This document shows positions 27,505 to 39,300 of a DNA stretch of 64,000 bases, piece after piece. The stretch lies in NCBI RefSeq assembly GCF_036625195.1, contig NZ_JAZKUG010000001.1, positions 682,001-746,000 on the forward strand, read 5' to 3'. The notes below the pieces were generated by a model, which worked only from the letters and a program-made list of their open reading frames with translations, made no database searches and was not told the DNA's origin. The first letter of the stretch is position 1. Each line of letters begins with the position of its first letter. The DNA is from Accumulibacter sp. (GTDB lineage Bacteria > Pseudomonadota > Gammaproteobacteria > Burkholderiales > Rhodocyclaceae). The position numbers and the translations under genes were made by a program.

Positions 27505-28224
27505 TTGCTCACCTTCTCCCGCCTTGCACCGATCCGGCCGGCGCTCGGCGCTCTCGCGGCCAGCGTGCAGGCCTGCGTCGCGGCCTCGCTGCTGCTCGTC
27601 GCCAGCTGGTACGCAGCCGCCAACCCCGACCTGGCGGCAATGGAGCAACAGCTCATCGCCCGCTTCGGCCCCGCCCGGATCACCCTGTTGCGCGACTGGG
27701 CCCGCATGATCGCCTCGACCAGCCTCCTCAACGACAGCGAAAAATTGCGGCGAATCAACGACTTTTTCAATCAGAACATCAGCTTCGACGACGACCGGGC
27801 GATCTGGCAGGAGTCGGACTACTGGGCGACGCCGCTCGAGACCATCGGCCGCGGCAGGGGCGACTGCGAGGATTTCGCCATTGCCAAGTACTTCTCGCTG
27901 CAGCTTGCCGGCATTCCGGTGCGCAAGATGCGCCTCATCTACGTCCGTGCCAGCACGACGACGCCATCAGGGGCGGCACAGCAGGCGCACATGGTCCTCG
28001 CCTACTACGCGAACCCGCGCGCCGAACCGGTCCTGCTGGACAATCTGCACACCACCATTAGACCGGCAGCGCAACGCCGCGACCTGCAGCCGGTGTTCAG
28101 CTTCAACAGCGAGGGGCTCTATCCCGGGATCGCCGGAACCACGTCGGCCAGCGCGGGGCCACTTGGTCGCCTCTCGCGCTGGGAGAGACTGTTGCAACGG
28201 GCGCGCAGCGAGGGCTTCCACTGA
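27505..28224 (+). CDS. lapG: LapG-type periplasmic cysteine protease (adhesin-releasing)
   Basis: Bacterial transglutaminase-like cysteine peptidase of 239 aa. In Pseudomonas, LapG cuts LapA after a TAAG motif and frees the adhesin. An N-terminal hydrophobic segment (VAASLLLVASWYAA) exports it. Catalytic residues are visible: Cys in GRGDCEDFAIAKYF, His in AQQAHMVLAYY and Asp in VLLDNLHTT. The DDDRAIWQESDYWATPLE segment matches the calcium-binding region of the family. The only usable start is TTG at 27505 after an in-frame stop; the ribosome site is weak. lapD follows 25 bp downstream. Confidence 0.92.
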   Translation: MLTFSRLAPIRPALGALAASVQACVAASLLLVASWYAAANPDLAAMEQQLIARFGPARITLLRDWARMIASTSLLNDSEKLRRINDFFNQNISFDDDRAIWQESDYWATPLETIGRGRGDCEDFAIAKYFSLQLAGIPVRKMRLIYVRASTTTPSGAAQQAHMVLAYYANPRAEPVLLDNLHTTIRPAAQRRDLQPVFSFNSEGLYPGIAGTTSASAGPLGRLSRWERLLQRARSEGFH

Positions 28225-28249
28225 GGGGCCGACAGAGAGGATCACGATC

Positions 28250-30187
28250 ATGTCCATCTACCGCCAATTCTGGCTTGCCATCGTCACCAGCATGCTGCTC
28301 GCTTTCGGAGGCAGCCTGGTCGCCTCGTTGCTGAGCGCGCGTGCCTACCTCGAGGCGGAGCTGTCGATCAAGAACGCCGACAATGCCACGGCTCTGGCAC
28401 TGGCCATCAGCCTTGGCAAACCGGACGCGGCGATGGTCGAACTGAGTGCGGCGGCGCTTTTCGACAGCGGCCGCTACGAGTTGATCCGGGTCGTCGATGC
28501 TGAAGGGGCAACGCTGGTCGAGAAGGCCGCCCTGCCAGACGATCCCGACGCTCCCGATTGGTTTGTCCGGCTGCTGCCGATCGAGGCGATACCGGGTACG
28601 GCGCAGATCAGCAGCGGCTGGGATCAGATCGGCACCCTGACGGTGATCAGCAACCGGCGTTTCGCCTACACGGTCCTGTGGCAGGGCGTCTGGCGGGTAG
28701 TGGTGGCACTGGCGCTGGCCAGCCTGGTCGCCGGCGGCCTCGGCTGGTTCATCGTCGGCCGCCTAAAGGCGCCGCTGCAGGCGGTGATCGAGCAGGCCAC
28801 GGCGATCACCGAGCGGCGCTTCGTCACCATCGACGAGCCGAGGGTACCCGAATTGAAGCGTCTGGCGATGGCGATGAACGCGACTGTGCGGCGACTCGCA
28901 ACGATCTTCGCCGACGAAGCCGCGCGCCTCGACAAGCTCCATCAGGAAGCCAACCTCGATCCTTTGACGGGTCTCGCCAACCGCGGCCACTTCATGGCAC
29001 AACTGCAGCAGTGGCTCGACGCCGAGCATGCCGGCGAGGGCAGCCTGCTTCTGATCCGCCTCGCGCACCTGGCCGACCGCAACCGACAGCTCGGCCGCGC
29101 GACGACGGACGAGCTCCTTCGCTGTCTTGCGGCAACGATACGGGAGCACACAGCAAGGGACGGCCAGTCGCTTGCCGGTCGGCTGAACGGCGCCGATTTC
29201 GCGATGATGTTGTCGGGCGGACGCGATCCGCAGGCAGCAGCGGCCGAGCTGTTGGCGGCGCTGCGCGAGGCCGGCAGACCCTACTCGGACGAGGAGGCAT
29301 TCGCCTGGATCGGCTATGGCCACGCCAGGCACGGGACGCTGCTTGCCGATCTTCTCGCCAGGGTCGACCGCGCACTCGCCGCCGCGGAAGCAACTGGGAC
29401 CAGTTGCACCCGCGGGGCGACCGCGGGCGCAGCGCAAGCGCTGCCGCCGACGGCCGATCAATGGGCGCAAGCCATCTCCCGCGCCGTCGACAGGAAGTGG
29501 CTGCGGCTGGCATCCTTCCCCGTGATCGACACGACGGGCGAGCTGTCGCACCGTGAATGCCCCCTGCGACTGCGTTTCGCGGAAGAGGGGGAGTGGCTGG
29601 CGGCTGGCGTCTTCCTGCCGGTCGCGGAACGGCTGCGGCTGACTCCTGCGCTCGATCTCGCGGCGGTCAGCCTGGCCATCGGCCAACTGCGGGCGTACCC
29701 CGCGCCCCATGGACTGGCAATCAACCTCGCCGCCAGTTCGCTGGCGAACACACGCTTCCGGCGGACCCTCCTGAGCATGCTCGCCGACGCCGCCAGCGAT
29801 TCCCGGCAGCTTTGGCTGGAAGTGGGCGAAAGCGGCGCCCTGCGGCATCTCACCGCGTTCCGCGAGTTCTGTCGTGACGCCAGAGCCGCCGGCTGCCGCG
29901 TCGGCCTGGAGCACTTCGGCAACCGCTTCAGCCAAGTCGGATCGCTTCACGATCTGGCGCTCGACTACATCAAGGTCGATGCCAGCTTCATTGGCGGCAT
30001 CACGTCGAACCGGGGCAACCAGGCTTTTCTCAAGGGGCTGACGACGATCGCGCATGCACTCGACTGGCAGGTGTTCGCCGAGGGGGTGGCGACGGCGGAT
30101 GAACTTTCCGCTGTCGCCGACCTGGGCTTTGACGGCGCCACCGGTCCGGCAGTGCTGGCGCCGGCAGCGAACCCGCAGTGGGACTGA
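28250..30187 (+). CDS. lapD: LapD-type c-di-GMP receptor with degenerate GGDEF and EAL domains
   Basis: Inner-membrane receptor of 645 aa. Order: membrane segment near the N-terminus, periplasmic LapD/MoxY-type output domain (about 25-150, with SSGWDQIGTLTVISN), second membrane segment (VVVALALASLVAGGLGWFIV), HAMP, GGDEF (about 235-390) and EAL (about 400-645). The diguanylate cyclase motif is NGADF in place of GGDEF. The EAL motif is E-C-P and the usual metal-binding DDFG is EHFG, so both enzyme activities are probably lost. That fits LapD, which binds c-di-GMP and holds LapG through the periplasmic domain. Directly downstream of lapG, so likely one operon. Confidence 0.93.
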   Translation: MSIYRQFWLAIVTSMLLAFGGSLVASLLSARAYLEAELSIKNADNATALALAISLGKPDAAMVELSAAALFDSGRYELIRVVDAEGATLVEKAALPDDPDAPDWFVRLLPIEAIPGTAQISSGWDQIGTLTVISNRRFAYTVLWQGVWRVVVALALASLVAGGLGWFIVGRLKAPLQAVIEQATAITERRFVTIDEPRVPELKRLAMAMNATVRRLATIFADEAARLDKLHQEANLDPLTGLANRGHFMAQLQQWLDAEHAGEGSLLLIRLAHLADRNRQLGRATTDELLRCLAATIREHTARDGQSLAGRLNGADFAMMLSGGRDPQAAAAELLAALREAGRPYSDEEAFAWIGYGHARHGTLLADLLARVDRALAAAEATGTSCTRGATAGAAQALPPTADQWAQAISRAVDRKWLRLASFPVIDTTGELSHRECPLRLRFAEEGEWLAAGVFLPVAERLRLTPALDLAAVSLAIGQLRAYPAPHGLAINLAASSLANTRFRRTLLSMLADAASDSRQLWLEVGESGALRHLTAFREFCRDARAAGCRVGLEHFGNRFSQVGSLHDLALDYIKVDASFIGGITSNRGNQAFLKGLTTIAHALDWQVFAEGVATADELSAVADLGFDGATGPAVLAPAANPQWD

Positions 30188-30263
30188 CCCCCGCGCGCCG
30201 GTAGCGGCACGGCGAGCTCGCATTGCAGCGTGCGAGCGACGGCGACCACTGCCCCCGCCACCG

Positions 30264-30301
30264 CCTGCCTGCCGGGGCAGAAGCCGCCGTCGGCAGGCAG
30301 G
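30264..30301. terminator. Candidate bidirectional terminator hairpin between lapD and lapA
   Basis: Perfect 10-bp inverted repeat, CCTGCCTGCC (30264-30273) and GGCAGGCAGG (30292-30301), with an 18-base loop, between two convergent genes. No clear U tract follows on either strand, so termination is inferred from the hairpin and position. Confidence 0.4.
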
Positions 30302-30317
30302 AGGAAAAGCGCCAGGG

Positions 30318-33300
30318 TCAGTCGGTGATCAGCTTGTTCCTGTTGAGCAGATCCTGAATGATCAGTTGATCGGTGCTCAGGCCTCCAGCCGAGAGGTCGA
30401 CGCCGGCGAGGACGATCTGCTGGTCGACCGCAGCGGGATCGTAGCCGGCCGCGAAGCCGCCAGAACTGCTGACGTCGACAGTCGTTGCCCCACCCTCGAC
30501 GCGGAAGTGCAGGTAGTTGTCCAAACTGCCTGGCGAGGAGTTCTCGCCCTGCAGCAGGTCACGCAGGTCGAGGACGTCGCCACCGGCCGCCCGCGAGGCG
30601 ACCGAGAAATCGGTGATCGTGTCGACCGCCGGCGTTGCCGGCGTTCCGCGGTCAGCAAGACGCCAGGCGAACACGTCGGCACCCAGCCCCGCGCTCATCA
30701 GGTCGTTGCCAGCGCCACCCAGCATGGTCTCGGCGCCGATACCACCGGTGAGCGTGTCAGCGCCGGCGCCACCCGTCGTGCTCACCGGCGGCGGGACCTC
30801 GCTGGCGCCGGTCACCTGGACGGTCAGGGTGGCGGTATCGACCGCACCGTCGGCATCCCGGATCGTGTAGGTGAACACGTCGTCGGCAACCTGGCCCGCG
30901 CCGAGGCTCTGGACGGCGGCTCGGGAATGGTCGAGGGAGTAACCGTAACTGCCATCGGCAGCGATGGTGAGCGTCCCGTAGGTGCCATCGATGACGGCAC
31001 CCACACCGGTCGCCGCCGGCGCCGGGACGTCGCCGGCGACGACGCCGACAACGGCCAGCGTCGAGCCATCGGGATCGCGGTCCTGCCCGACCGTGCTCGG
31101 CGTCACGTCACCGCTGATCGTCACCAGTGGTCCGCCCACCGGGGCGGCGGCGAAACCATACATCGACGGTGATCCACCCGACGAAACACCGGTGCGAACC
31201 GCAGTTCCCGCGGCGAGATCGATGGTATACATCTGCCCGCTCGACGTGCTGCCGACGCAGCTCCCGACGTCGGTCTGCGCCAGATTGTAGAGGTCGTTCG
31301 GCAGGCCGGAGACGGCCGTGGTGGCAATACCGGTGGCAAGGTCGAACTTGCGTATCGTCCCGTTCGTCGTCGACAGGTAGAGCGCATTGTTGGCAAACAG
31401 CAAATCGCCCGACGAGCCTTGCCCGGAACCGAAAGTACCGATCCGTGTCGCCGCACCTGTGATGGTGGACAACTGGTACAGATCGCCAGTGTTTCCCGCA
31501 GCAAAAAGCCGGCCATCAGGACTTGCGACCAGGGCGTTGATGAAACCTGCGCCGGTCACCGTTCCGATGCGGGTTGCGCTGCCGGTCGCCGGATTGATGC
31601 TGTAGAGCACACTCGTCGAGTCGAGAGTGATCCCGAACAACGTGCCCGTCGAACCAACCGCGATGTCGCCGAAGACCCGGCCGGCATTACCGATCAGCGA
31701 GCGTGTTCCGGTTGCTGGACTGACGGTACCGATGTTTCCAGCCGAGTCGTTGTAGTAGATCCGCTGCGCGGGTAGTTCGTAGACCATCGCCCGGTCATCG
31801 ACCGCCACCGGGCCGAGTCGGTGGGTCGAGGTATCGGTCGCAGTGAAGGGATTGCCCACAGCATCCGTACCGCTGACCGTTGCCGTGAATTGGGTTCCTG
31901 CAGCCAGGTCGGATCCGGCAACGCTGACACTGAAGGTGTTTCCGGGAAGAACCGTCGTTACATAGGAGACGCCGTTGATCGACAGTGCGACCGTGTCACC
32001 CGGCGCCGCATCACCGCCAACTCTTCCGGTAACCGGCACCATCCCGGCGGCCTCACTGGCGGTCAACAGGTCATCGGCGGTGATGTGGTCCACCGTGATG
32101 GTCGCCGAAGCCGAGCGATCGACCGTGTGCTGCGACAGGGCGGTGCCGACGAAGGGATTGCCCGCATCGTCGAAGCCGCTGACCGACGCCAGGAACAGGG
32201 TATCGACGGCGAGATCGGCACCGGCAACGTCGATGCTGAAGGTGTTCCCTGGCAGCACCGAGCCGACATAGGCGGTGCCGTTGATCGTGAGGACCACCGT
32301 GTCGCCGGGAGCCGCGTCACCACCAACCGTTCCGGTGACAGTAACCCGGCCTGTTGCCTCGGCGTCGTTGAGGACGTCATCGGCCGTGATCGGATCGACG
32401 GCAATCGCCGCCGCAGCACTGACGTCGACCGTGTAGCGTTCACTGGTTCTGGCGCTGCCGCTGTTGCCGGCAGAGTCAGTCGTGCTGATGCTGGCGTCGA
32501 TGGTGCGGTCGGGGTCGGCGGCGAGGTCGGCTCCGGGAACGACGACGGCGAAGACGAGGCTGCCGCCGGGACCGGACACGACCGACCCACTGAAGCTCTG
32601 GCCGTTGATCGTCAGGGTGACGGTGTCGCCGACCTGCGCGTCGCCTCCGACGCGGCCGGTGAGCGTGACTGGAGCCGAAGCTTCGGCGGCGTTGAGGGTG
32701 TCGTCGGCGGTGATGTTCGGATCGAGGCTGATCGTCGGAACGGGCGGGGTGCTGTCCACGGTGCTGACCGGCCGCGTCGCCGGGGTCGCGGCGTTGCCGG
32801 CAGCGTCGGAGACGCTGGCGGTGACGGTGTAGTTGGCGCCGTCGGGCAAGGCCGACAGGTCGACGCCGGGGAGGCTCCAGGCGTCGTTGCCGACCACCGC
32901 GCGGCCGCTGTAAACGACGGTGCCACCGGCGTCGACCAGGGTGACGCTGACGACCTGGCCGTTCTCGACGCCAGTCGTGCTGCCCGACAGGGTGACGCTC
33001 TGGTCTTCGCTGTCGTCGATGACGTCATCGCCGGCGACGACGGCGATGCTGATCGTCGGCGCGGTGCTGTCGAGCGTGCTGACCGGGCGGGTCGCCGGGG
33101 TCGCGGCGTTGCCGGCGGCGTCGGAGACGCTGGCGGTGACGGTGTAGTTGGCTCCGTCGGGCAAGGCCGAGAGGTCGACGCCGGTGAGGCTCCAAGTGCC
33201 GCCACTGACCACGGCGCTGCCGCTGTAGACGACGGTGCCACCGGCGTCGACCAGGGTGACGCTGACGACCTGGCCGTTCTCGACGCCAGTCGTGCTGCCC

Positions 33301-36300
33301 GACAGGGTGACGCTGTCGTCTTCGCTGTCATCGATCACGTCATCGCCGGCGACCACGGCGATGCTGATCGTCGGCGCGGTGCTGTCGAGCGTGCTGACCG
33401 GGCGGGTCGCCGGGGTCGCGGCGTTGCCGGCGGCGTCGGAGACGCGGGCGGTGACGGTGTAGTTGGCGCCGTCGGGCAAGGCCGACAGGTCGACGCCGGC
33501 GATGCTCCAGGCGTCGTTGCCGACCACCGCGCTGCCGCTGTAGACGACGGTGCCACCGGCGTCGACCAGGGTGACGCTGACCGTCTGGCCGTTCTCGACG
33601 CCACTCGTGCTGCCCGACAGGGTGACGCTGTCGTCTTCGGCGTCGTCGATGAGGTCATCGCCGGCGACGACATCGATGGTGATCGTCGGGGCGCTGCTGT
33701 CCACGGTGCTGACCGGGCGGCTCGCCGGGGTCGCGGCGTTGCCGGCAGCGTCGGAGACGCTGGCGGTGACGGTGTAGTTGGCGCCGTCGGGCAAGGCCGA
33801 GAGGTCGACGCCGGGGAGGCTCCACGTGCCGCCACTGACCACGGCGCTGCCGCTGTAAACGACGGTGCCGCCGGCGTCGACCAGGGTGACGCTGACGACC
33901 TGGCCGTTCTCGACGCCACTCGTGCTGCCCGACAGGGTGACGCTGTCGTCTTCGGCGTCGTCGATGAGGTCATCGCCGGCGACGACATCGATGGTGATCG
34001 TCGGGGCGCTGCTGTCCACGGTGCTGACCGGGCGGCTCGCCGGGGTCGCGGCGTTGCCGGCAGCGTCGGAGACGCTGGCGGTGACGGTGTAGTTGGCGCC
34101 GTCGGGCAAGGCCGAGAGGTCGACGCCGGGGAGGCTCCACGTGCCGCCACTGACCACGGCGCTGCCGCTGTAAACGACGGTGCCGCCGGCGTCGACCAGG
34201 GTGACGCTGACGACCTGGCCGTTCTCGACGCCACTCGTGCTGCCCGACAGGGTGACGCTGTCGTCTTCGGCGTCGTCGATGAGGTCATCGCCGGCGACGA
34301 CATCTATGCTGATCGTCGGCGCGGTGCTGTCGAGCGTGCTGACCGGGCGGGTCGCCGGGGTCGCGGCGTTGCCGGCGGCGTCGGAGACGCTGGCGGTGAC
34401 GGTGTAGGCGGCGCCGTCGGGCAAGGCCGAGAGGTCGACGCCGGGGAGGCTCCAAGTGCCGCCACTGACCACGGCGCTGCCGCTGTAGACGACGGTGCCA
34501 CTGGTGTCGACCAGCGTGACGCTGACGACCTGGCCGTTCTCGACGCCAGTCGTGCTGCCCGACAGGGTGACGCTCTGGTCTTCGCTGTCGTCGATGAGGT
34601 CATCGCCGGCGACGACATCTATGCTGATCGTCGGCGCGGTGCTGTCGAGCGTGCTGACCGGGCGGGTCGCCGGGGTCGCGGCGTTGCCGGCGGCGTCGGA
34701 GACGCTGGCGGTGACGGTGTAGTTGGCGCCGTCGGGCAAGGCCGAGAGGTCGACGCCGGGGAGGCTCCAAGTGCCGCCACTGACCACGGCGCTGCCGCTG
34801 TAGACGACGGTGCCACTGGTGTCGACCAGCGTGACGCTGACGACCTGGCCGTTCTCGACGCCAGTCGTGCTGCCCGACAGGGTGACGCTGTCGTCTTCGG
34901 CGTCGTCAATGACGTCATCGCCGGCGACGACATCGATGCTGATCGTCGGGGCGGTGCTGTCGAGTGTGCTGACGGGCCGGCTCGCCGGGGTCGCGGCGTT
35001 GCCGGCAGCGTCGGAGACGCTGGCGGTGACGGTGTAGGCGGCGCCGTCGGGCAAGGCCGAGAGGTCGACGCCGGGGAGGCTCCAAGTGCCGCCACTGACC
35101 ACGGCGCTGCCGCTGTAGACGACGGTGCCACTGGTGTCGACCAGGGTGACGCTGACGACCTGGCCGTTCTCGACGCCAGTCGTGCTGCCCGACAGGGTGA
35201 CGCTGTCGTCTTCGGCGTCGTCAATCACGTCGTCGCCGGCGACGACGGCGATGCTGATCGTCGGCGCGGTGCTGTCGAGCGTGCTGACCGGGCGGCTCGC
35301 CGGGGTCGCGGCGTTGCCGGCAGCGTCGGAGACACTGGCGGTGACGGTGTAGTTGGCGCCGTCGGGCAAGGCCGAGAGGTCGACGCCGGCGATGCTCCAG
35401 GCGTCGTTGCCAACGAGGGCGCTGCCGCTGTAGACGACGGTGCCACCGGCGTCGACCAGGGTGACGCTGACGACCTGGCCGTTCTCGACGCCAGTCGTGC
35501 TGCCCGACAGGGTGACGCTGTCGTCTTCGCTGTCATCGATCACGTCATCGCCGGCGACGACAGCGATGCTGATCGTCGGCGCGGTGCTGTCGAGCGTGCT
35601 GACGGGCCGCGTCGCCGGGGTCGCGGCGTTGCCGGCAGCGTCGGAGACGTTGGCGGTGACGGTGTAGTTGGCGCCGTCGGGCAAGGCCGAGAGGTCGACG
35701 CCGGCGATGCTCCAGGCGTCGTTGCCGACCACGGCGCTGCCGCTGTAGACGACGGTGCCGCCGGCGTCGACCAGGGTGACGCTGACGACCTGACCGTTCT
35801 CGACGCCAGTCGTGCTGCCCGACAGGGTGACGCTCTGGTCTTCGCTGTCGTCGATGAGGTCATCGCCGGCGACGACAGCGATGCTGATCGTCGGCGCGGT
35901 GCTGTCGAGCGTGCTGACCGGGCGGGTCGCCGGGGTCGCGGCGTTGCCGGCGGCGTCGGAGACGCTGGCGGTGACGGTGTAGTTGGCGCCGTCGGGCAAG
36001 GCCGAGAGGTCGACGCCGGGGAGGCTCCAAGTGCCGCCACTGACCACGGCGCTGCCGCTGTAGACGACGGTGCCACTGGTGTCGACCAGCGTGACGCTGA
36101 CGACCTGGCCGTTCTCGACGCCAGTCGTGCTGCCCGACAGGGTGACGCTGTCGTCTTCGGCGTCGTCAATGACGTCATCGCCGGCGACGACATCGATGCT
36201 GATCGTCGGGGCGGTGCTGTCGAGTGTGCTGACGGGCCGCGTCGCCGGTGTGGCGGCGTTGCCGGCGGCGTCGGAGACGTTGGCGGTGACGGTGTAGGCG

Positions 36301-39300
36301 GCGCCGTCGGGCAAGGCCGAGAGGTCGACGCCGGCGATGCTCCAAGTGCCGCCACTGACCACGGCGCTGCCGCTGTAGACGACGGTGCCACTGGTGTCGA
36401 CCAGGGTGACGCTGACGACCTGGCCGTTCTCGACGCCAGTCGTGCTGCCCGACAGGGTGACGCTGTCGTCTTCGGCGTCGTCAATGAGGTCATCGCCGGC
36501 GACGACATCGATGCTGATCGTCGGCGCGGTGCTGTCGAGCGTGCTGACGGGCCGCGTCGCCGGTGTGGCGGCGTTGCCGGCGGCGTCGGAGACGTTGGCG
36601 GTGACGGTGTAGGCGGCGCCGTCGGGCAAGGCCGAGAGGTCGACGCCGGCGATGCTCCAGGCGTCGTTGCCGACCACGGCGCTGCCGCTGTAGACGACGG
36701 TGCCACCGGCGTCAACCAGGGTGATGCTGACGACCTGGCCGTTCTCGACGCCGCTGGTGCTGCCCGACAGGGTGACGCTCTGGTCTTCGCTGTCGTCAAT
36801 GACGTCGTCACCGGCGACGACGGCGATGCTGATCGTCGGGGCGCTGCTGTCCACGGTGCTGACCGGCCGCGTCGCCGGGGTCGCGGCGTTGCCGGCAGCG
36901 TCGGAGACGTTGGCGGTGACGGTGTAGTTGGCGCCGTCGGGCAAGGCCGAGAGGTCGACGCCGGCGATGCTCCAGGCGTCGTTGCCGACCACGGCGCTGC
37001 CGCTGTAGACGACGGTGCCACCGGCGTCGACCAGGGTGACGCTGACGACCTGGCCGTTCTCGACGCCAGTCGTGCTGCCCGACAGGGTGACGCTGTCGTC
37101 TTCGCTGTCATCGATCACGTCATCGCCGGCGACGACAGCGATGCTGATCGTCGGCGCGGTGCTGTCGAGCGTGCTGACGGGCCGGCTCGCCGGGGTCGCG
37201 GCGTTGCCGGCGGCGTCGGAGACGCTGGCGGTGACGGTGTAGGCGGCTCCGTCGGGCAAGGCCGAGAGGTCGACGCCGGGGAGGCTCCAAGTGCCGCCAC
37301 TGACCACGGCGCTGCCGCTGTAGACGACGGTGCCACTGGTGTCGACCAGGGTGACGCTGACGACCTGGCCGCTCTCGACGCCAGTCGTGCTGCCCGACAG
37401 GGTGACGCTGTCGTCTTCGGCGTCGTCAATGACGTCATCGCCGGCGACGACATCGATGCTGATCGTCGGGGCGGTGCTGTCGAGCGTGCTGACGGGCCGC
37501 GTCGCCGGTGTGGCGGCGTTGCCGGCGGCGTCGGAGACGTTGGCGGTGACGGTGTAGGCGGCGCCGTCGGGCAAGGCCGAGAGGTCGACGCCGGCGATGC
37601 TCCAGGCGTCGTTGCCGACCACGGCGCTGCCGCTGTAGACGACGGTGCCACCGGCGTCAACCAGGGTGATGCTGACGACCTGGCCGTTCTCGACGCCGCT
37701 GGTGCTGCCCGACAAGGTGACGCTCTGGTCTTCGCTGTCGTCAATGACGTCGTCACCGGCGACGACATCGATGCTGATCGTCGGGGCGGTGCTGTCGAGC
37801 GTGCTGACGGGCCGCGTCGCCGGTGTCGCGGCGTTGCCGGCGGCGTCGGAGACGTTGGCGGTGACGGTGTAGGCGGCGCCGTCGGGCAAGGCCGAGAGGT
37901 CGACGCCGGGGAGGCTCCAAGTGCCGCCACTGACCACGGCGCTGCCGCTGTAGACGACGGTGCCACCGGCGTCAACCAGGGTGACGCTGACGACCTGGCC
38001 GTTCTCGACGCCAGTCGTGCTGCCCGACAGGGTGACGCTGTCGTCTTCGGCGTCGTCAATGACGTCATCGCCGGCGACGACATCGATGCTGATCGTCGGG
38101 GCGGTGCTGTCGAGCGTGCTGACGGGCCGCGTCGCCGGTGTGGCGGCGTTGCCGGCGGCGTCGGAGACGTTGGCGGTGACGGTGTAGGCGGCTCCGTCGG
38201 GCAAGGCCGAGAGGTCGACGCCGGGGAGGCTCCAAGTGCCGCCACTGACCACGGCGCTGCCGCTGTAGACGACGGTGCCACTGGTGTCGACCAGGGTGAC
38301 GCTCACGACCTGGCCGTTCTCGACGCCAGTCGTGCTGCCCGACAGGGTGACGCTGTCGTCTTCGCTGTCATCGATCACGTCATCGCCGGCGACGACATCG
38401 ATGCTGATCGTCGGCGCGGTGCTGTCGAGTGTGCTGACCGGCCGCGTCGCCGGGGTCGCGGCGTTGCCGGCGGCGTCGGAGACGCTGGCGGTGACGGTGT
38501 AGTTGGCGCCGTCGGGCAAGGCCGAGAGGTCGACGCCGGGGATACTCCAGGCGTCGTTACCGACCACGGCGCTGCCGCTGTAAACGACGGTGCCGCCGGC
38601 GTCGACCAGGGTGACGCTGACGACCTGGCCGTTCTCGACGCCAGTCGTGCTGCCCGACAGGGTGACGCTCTGGTCTTCGCTGTCGTCGATGAGGTCATCG
38701 CCGGCGACGACAGCGATGCTGATCGTCGGGGCGCTGCTGTCGAGCGTGCTGACCGGGCGGGTCGCCGGGGTCGCGGCGTTGCCGGCGGCGTCGGAGACGC
38801 TGGCGGTGACGGTGTAGTTGGCGCCGTCGGGCAAGGCCGAGAGGTCGACGCCGGGGAGGCTCCAAGTGCCGCCACTGACCACGGCGCTGCCGCTGTAAAC
38901 GACGGTGCCGCCGGCGTCGACCAGGGTGACGCTGACCGTCTGGCCGTTCTCGACGCCAGTCGTGCTGCCCGACAGGGTGACGCTCTGGTCTTCGCTGTCG
39001 TCAATGACGTCATCGCCGGCGACGACAGCGATGCTGATCGTCGGCGCGCTGCTGTCGAGCGTGCTGACGGGCCGCGTCGCCGGTGTGGCGGCGTTGCCGG
39101 CAGCGTCGGAGACGTTGGCGGTGACGGTGTAGGCGGCTCCGTCGGGCAAGGCCGAGAGGTCGACGCCGGGGATGCTCCAGGCGTCGTTGCCGACCACGGC
39201 GCTGCCGCTGTAAACGACGGTGCCGCCGGCGTCGACCAGGGTGACGCTGACGACCTGGCCGTTCTCGACGCCAGTCGTGCTGCCCGACAGGGTGACGCTC

